This document shows, piece after piece, positions 40,416-40,638 of a stretch of 40,638 nt of DNA (position 1 is its first letter; every line of letters begins with the position of its first letter). The DNA comes from Rikenella microfusus. GTDB taxonomy: Bacteria > Bacteroidota > Bacteroidia > Bacteroidales > VadinHA17. The position numbers and the translations under genes are program-made. The notes under the pieces were generated by a model. It ran no database searches. It saw only the letters and a program-made list of their open reading frames with translations, and was not told the DNA's origin. The DNA lies in the NCBI GenBank assembly GCA_020722575.1, contig DYKN01000011.1, forward strand, positions 46,759 to 87,396. Reading direction: 5' to 3'.

Positions 40416-40638
40416 TCGGATGATAAGTTTTTATTGACATTACTTTATCAATTCCTGATAATATTTTAATTTATTGATTATTAACATAAAGAGCAGGCTT
40501 AATGATATTGACTGGTTAAGTTACTCTTATGAACCACTGAGGTTACACTACCCTGTATTATAAAATTCAACGATTATTCATTAAATAAAACTGACTTCCT
40601 TTTAATTAGAAAATGGATATAAATGGCTCTTTTGCTTT

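Noticed and set aside
40416..40638. Right-hand end as a possible gene
   Set aside because: It has no open frame of useful length and no recognisable RNA fold. It is AT-rich intergenic sequence cut by the window edge.

Overview
The window looks like chromosome from an anaerobic, fermentative member of the Bacteroidota. Four observations point there: -7 elements close to TAnnTTTG, one of them with a TTTG box exactly 19 nt upstream; few Shine-Dalgarno sites; a tRNA-Ser with no encoded CCA; and the gene families themselves. This assignment is inference from sequence style, not from a database search.

Layout. (1) 1-5366: tRNA-Ser(CGA) on the minus strand with its own terminator, then a sulfate assimilation block (DUF2061 membrane protein, cysH, cysD, a 653-bp AT-rich repetitive spacer, cysN) and an unrecognised membrane protein. 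(2) 5582-6160: an iron-sulfur flavoprotein-like reductase converging on the hydrogenase block across a shared hairpin. (3) 6221-16070, minus strand: rex-hypF-hypC-hypD-hypE-hypA-hypB, followed by hydC-hydB-hydA, a trimeric NAD(H)-linked [FeFe] hydrogenase. (4) 16260-29410, plus strand: one long operon for a membrane-bound group 4 [NiFe] hydrogenase. It carries a sulfhydrogenase-like NAD(P)H/FAD/Fe-S input module (beta, gamma, ferredoxin), a NuoH/B/C/D/I-like core, a complete Mrp-type antiporter module (NuoL-like, MbhDE-like, MrpB-G), the large-subunit maturation protease and a small Cys4 protein of unknown role. An element made of a 23S-rRNA-IVS-type four-helix-bundle gene between 42-nt inverted repeats sits inside this operon. 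(5) 29411-34140: transketolase, a secreted CotH-like orphan, a HAD phosphatase, and a 238-bp tandem duplication full of REP-like hairpins. (6) 34271-40415: a His-rich small membrane protein and an RND metal-efflux system (adaptor, pump, TolC-like channel).

How it works together. Rex senses the NADH/NAD+ ratio. I see two perfect TGTGAA-N4-TTCACA operators in the rex/NiFe divergent region, one overlapping the start codon of rex and one 3 bp before the first gene of the NiFe operon. A third site with one mismatch lies upstream of hydCBA. Both hydrogenases, which have NADH-facing modules, and the NiFe maturation genes therefore appear to form one local redox regulon for disposing of reductant as H2 and coupling it to Na+/H+ movement. 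The most notable features are this hybrid Mrp-hydrogenase-diaphorase architecture, a Glu-to-Gly change at the key TM5 position of its NuoL-like subunit, the IVS-like insertion, a hypF with no canonical start codon, and a minimal HydB that suggests the [FeFe] enzyme may not bifurcate.
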